NCBI RefSeq assembly: GCF_000421525.1
Contig: NZ_ATXE01000002.1
Span: 248,001 to 312,000, forward strand
DNA length: 64,000 bases
Direction of reading: 5' to 3'
From: Aestuariimicrobium kwangyangense DSM 21549
GTDB taxonomy: Bacteria > Actinomycetota > Actinomycetes > Propionibacteriales > Propionibacteriaceae
Shown here: positions 61,981 through 64,000 of the stretch, piece after piece
How positions within the stretch are numbered: position 1 is the first letter of the stretch
Layout of the letters: the number at the start of each line of letters is the position of its first letter
Notes under the pieces: model-generated
The model's input: only the letters and a program-made list of their open reading frames with translations
Databases searched by the model: none
What the model was told of the DNA's origin: nothing
Position numbers and translations under genes: made by a program

Positions 61981-63125
61981 CAGAAGCCCTCCACCTCACG
62001 GTTGGCGGTCAGGAAGGCCTCGATCGTCTCGTGGTAGGTCGGCACCTCGAGCAGGAACGAGTCGTGGCCCCAGTCGGAACGCACCTCACGGAAGCTGACC
62101 GGGAGCCCCGCCTGTTCGAGCACCCGGACGATCCTGCGGCTGTGCTCGGTCGAGAAGCGCCAGTCGGAGTCGAAGCTCATCACCAGGAAGTCGACCGGGT
62201 CGTCCAGCAACGTGGTCAGGGCGGCCGGATCGGCGAACGGGTCGAAGTAGTCCATCACCCGCGTGAGGTAGAGGTAGCTGAGCGCGTCGAACCGCGACAG
62301 GAAGGCCTCACCCTGGTGGTCGAGGTATGACTCGACCGCGAAGTCGATCCCGAACCCCGGGGTGGGTTCGGTCTGCGGATCCCGTCCGAACTTGGTCTGG
62401 AAGGCCTCCTCCGACAGGTAGGTGATGTGCGCCATCATCCGGGCGATGGCCAACCCGACGTCGGGGTTGTGGCCGTGTTGGGCGAACTGGCCCGCGTGGA
62501 AGTTCTCGTCGCGCATGATGGCTTGGCGTCCCACCGCCGAGAAGGCGATGTTCTGGGCCGTCAACCGGCTGGACGAGGCGATCATCACGGCACGCTGCAG
62601 GGTCTGGGGGGCCTGTAGCGCCCACTGCAGGGCCTGCATCCCACCCAACGAGCCACCAACAACCGCGTGGAACGTCTCGATGCCCAGGTGTCGGGCCAGG
62701 GCCAAGTGCACGTCGACGAAGTCGCTCATCTGTACCAGGGGGAAGTCGAGGCCGTAGGCGCGTCCGGTCGCCGGATTGGTGGAACTGGGCCCGGTGGTCC
62801 CTTGGCACCCGCCCAGCAGGTTGCTGCTGACCACGAACCAGCGGTCGGTGTCGACGGCCCGACCGGGACCGATCAGGTTGTCCCACCAGCCGGGTCGCCG
62901 GTCACCCTCGTGCCATCCCGCCGCGTGGGCGTCGCCGGTCAGCGCGTGACAGATGTAGACGGCGTTGTCGCGTGCGGCATTCAGGGTGCCGTAGGTCTCG
63001 TAGGCCACGTCGACGGGCCCCAGCGTCGCCCCGCTGGCCAGTTCGAGCGGCTGGTCCTCGTCGAACAGCCGCACGTTGTGCGTCGTCACCAGACCCAGGC
63101 CGGGGTCGGGGGCGGGTGCACTCAT
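61980..63125 (-). CDS. metX: homoserine O-acetyltransferase MetX
   Basis: The 381-residue alpha/beta hydrolase has the nucleophile Ser in GGSLGGMQALQWAL near 155, the later Asp in MSFDSDWRFS and the His in SDWGHDSFLLEV. The N-terminal LGPVDVAYETYGTLNAARDNAVYICHALTGDAHAAGW is typical. It acetylates (or succinylates) L-homoserine for methionine synthesis. It is coupled to metW. Confidence 0.93.
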   Translation of the reverse strand: MSAPAPDPGLGLVTTHNVRLFDEDQPLELASGATLGPVDVAYETYGTLNAARDNAVYICHALTGDAHAAGWHEGDRRPGWWDNLIGPGRAVDTDRWFVVSSNLLGGCQGTTGPSSTNPATGRAYGLDFPLVQMSDFVDVHLALARHLGIETFHAVVGGSLGGMQALQWALQAPQTLQRAVMIASSSRLTAQNIAFSAVGRQAIMRDENFHAGQFAQHGHNPDVGLAIARMMAHITYLSEEAFQTKFGRDPQTEPTPGFGIDFAVESYLDHQGEAFLSRFDALSYLYLTRVMDYFDPFADPAALTTLLDDPVDFLVMSFDSDWRFSTEHSRRIVRVLEQAGLPVSFREVRSDWGHDSFLLEVPTYHETIEAFLTANREVEGF

Positions 63126-63165
63126 GCGTCCCAGTCTGTCGCACCGACCCGGCGACGGCGAACCC

Positions 63166-63213
63166 CGTTCACTGTGGGCTGGTTCAGTGTGGGCTGGTTG
63201 CTCAGTCCGGGCT
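63166..63213. repeat. tandem repeat of 15/15/18 bp at the ybaK stop
   Basis: Read on the minus strand, AGCCCGGACTGAGCAACC, AGCCCACACTGAACC and AGCCCACAGTGAACG follow one another. The first contains the gene's stop. All three TGA triplets are in the gene's own reading frame. Confidence 0.75.
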
Positions 63214-63693
63214 GGCGACCTGCACCGGCGTCGCCGACAGCACGTCGGTCAGCACAGTGGGGTCGATCTTCACCAGGAACCCGCGCCGGCCACCGTTGAT
63301 GGCGATCTCGTCGAGGTCGAGCACCGTCGACTCCACGAAGACGGGCATCGGCTTGCGCACCCCGAACGGGGAGGTGCCGCCGATCTGGTAGCCGCTGTGG
63401 CGCTGGGCGATCGCCGGTGTGCACGGGGTCACCGACTTGCACCCGATCTGGCGGGCCAACTGCTTGGTCGAGACCTCACGGTCGCCGTGCATCAGGACGA
63501 CCAGCGGCTGCGCCTCCTCGTCCTGCATCACCAGGGTCTTGATGACGGCATGCTCGTCGAGGCCCAGTTGTCGGGCCGACTCCGAGGTGCCACCGTGGTC
63601 GACCCACGAGTAGACCAAGGGGTCGAAGGACACCCCCGCTCGTCGCAGCACCGTCGTCGCGGGGGTCTCGGAAGGGTGTGTTCGCCTGCCCAT
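63202..63693 (-). CDS. ybaK: YbaK-type Cys-tRNA(Pro) deacylase
   Basis: I chose ATG 63693 (MGRRTHPSETP); 163 residues. The YbaK pattern shows ATTVLRRAGVSFDPLVYSW, VIKTLVMQDEEAQPLVVLMHGDREVSTKQLARQIG (the conserved KTL region) and SGYQIGGTSPFGVRKPMPVFVE. It removes misloaded Cys from tRNA-Pro. The stop lies in the 15/15/18-bp repeat. Confidence 0.9.
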   Translation of the reverse strand: MGRRTHPSETPATTVLRRAGVSFDPLVYSWVDHGGTSESARQLGLDEHAVIKTLVMQDEEAQPLVVLMHGDREVSTKQLARQIGCKSVTPCTPAIAQRHSGYQIGGTSPFGVRKPMPVFVESTVLDLDEIAINGGRRGFLVKIDPTVLTDVLSATPVQVASPD

Positions 63694-63749
63694 GCACGGA
63701 CGGTAATCGATGCACAGGTGCAGCACGCCGGTGTCCCCCCTATTTGAAC

Positions 63750-64000
63750 TCAGTGCGCCATCAACAACGCGGTCGTCCTCCAGCCCAGCGCCAATCCCGT
63801 CAACACGGGGTTCACCGCCCCATTGGTCACGTGGACCGAGGTGTCGGCGACGGCGAGGTTTTCGTGCCCCCAGACCCGTCCGCGCGGGTCGACCACCGAG
63901 GTGGCCGGATCGTCCCCCATCCGGCAGGTGCCCGCCTGGTGCTGACCGACGGACGGCCCGCCCGAGAGTTCCTGGTCGCTCGCTGCCACACCCGTCCCGC
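63750..64000 (-). CDS. GMC oxidoreductase, C-terminal part
   Basis: The frame is open to the window edge, so the 5' part of the gene is outside. It has the GMC C-terminal signature HQAGTCRMGDDPATSVVDPRGRVWGHENLAVADTSVHV, with the catalytic His (HQAGTCRMG). NGAVNPVLTGLALGWR, with the conserved Asn, follows. The enzyme oxidises alcohols or sugars with FAD. Confidence 0.88.
   Translation of the reverse strand, partial: GTGVAASDQELSGGPSVGQHQAGTCRMGDDPATSVVDPRGRVWGHENLAVADTSVHVTNGAVNPVLTGLALGWRTTALLMAH

Overview
The window is high-GC bacterial DNA with an actinobacterial gene set. Supporting genes are rbpA, the lnt–ppm1 pair for lipoprotein acylation and polyprenol-phosphate mannose, a metX–metW pair, a DUF2786/TIGR04338 pair, DUF1206, mycothiol-type DinB/DUF664, and type VII secretion style proteins. 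GTG starts, overlapping ATGA/GTGA junctions and leaderless-looking promoters are common. A propionibacterial relative is plausible (glycogen/trehalose-type GH13 enzymes, GH76), but the family cannot be fixed from the sequence alone.

Region 1 (about 0.3–18.7 kb) is accessory. Almost every gene is on the minus strand, small, and visibly less GC-rich than the rest. It is a chain of immunity-type genes: barstar-like, Tdi1/DUF1851, SUKH (SMI1/KNR4), YfbM-like DUF1877, and many small membrane or lipoprotein ORFs. Genes are joined by 1–7 bp overlaps. Between them lie a truncated serine recombinase, a complete ISL3-family IS with inverted repeats, and repeated intergenic segments that indicate duplication or shuffling of cassettes. 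No cognate toxin is visible. This resembles a 'polyimmunity' locus. One core-type gene, glgX, lies inside this stretch at 15.3–17.5 kb.

Region 2 (about 18.7–36 kb) holds a DMT-type transporter, a secreted GH76 mannanase-like enzyme behind a 23-bp palindrome, an ArsR–SulP pair with a leaderless-looking operator/promoter, SRPBCC and aldo/keto reductase genes, a three-gene YbaB / EspC-like / WXG-lipase module, a TetR–ABC–YhgE operon (YhgE broken by two single-base shifts), a UvrA-like ATPase, a PAP2 phosphatase and a DUF1206 membrane protein.

Region 3 (about 36–64 kb) is core-like metabolism and housekeeping. It holds SDR, EamA and Gfo/Idh genes, DCC, TIGR04338 and DUF2786 genes, APH–P-loop kinase–mutarotase, a TreS-like GH13 enzyme, RluA, AEC, MutT, M20, HhH glycosylase, a CDF transporter, lpd, an HTH–MurA fusion, pdxY, GDPD, rbpA, fxsA, ppm1, lnt, Lrp, a 5'-3' exonuclease, metW, metX, ybaK and the 3' end of a GMC oxidoreductase.

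Two structural themes stand out. One is the immunity-gene island with its shuffled repeats. The other is a set of short tandem duplications lying on or next to stop codons in at least four genes of the core-like region. No tRNA, rRNA or CRISPR array was recognised.
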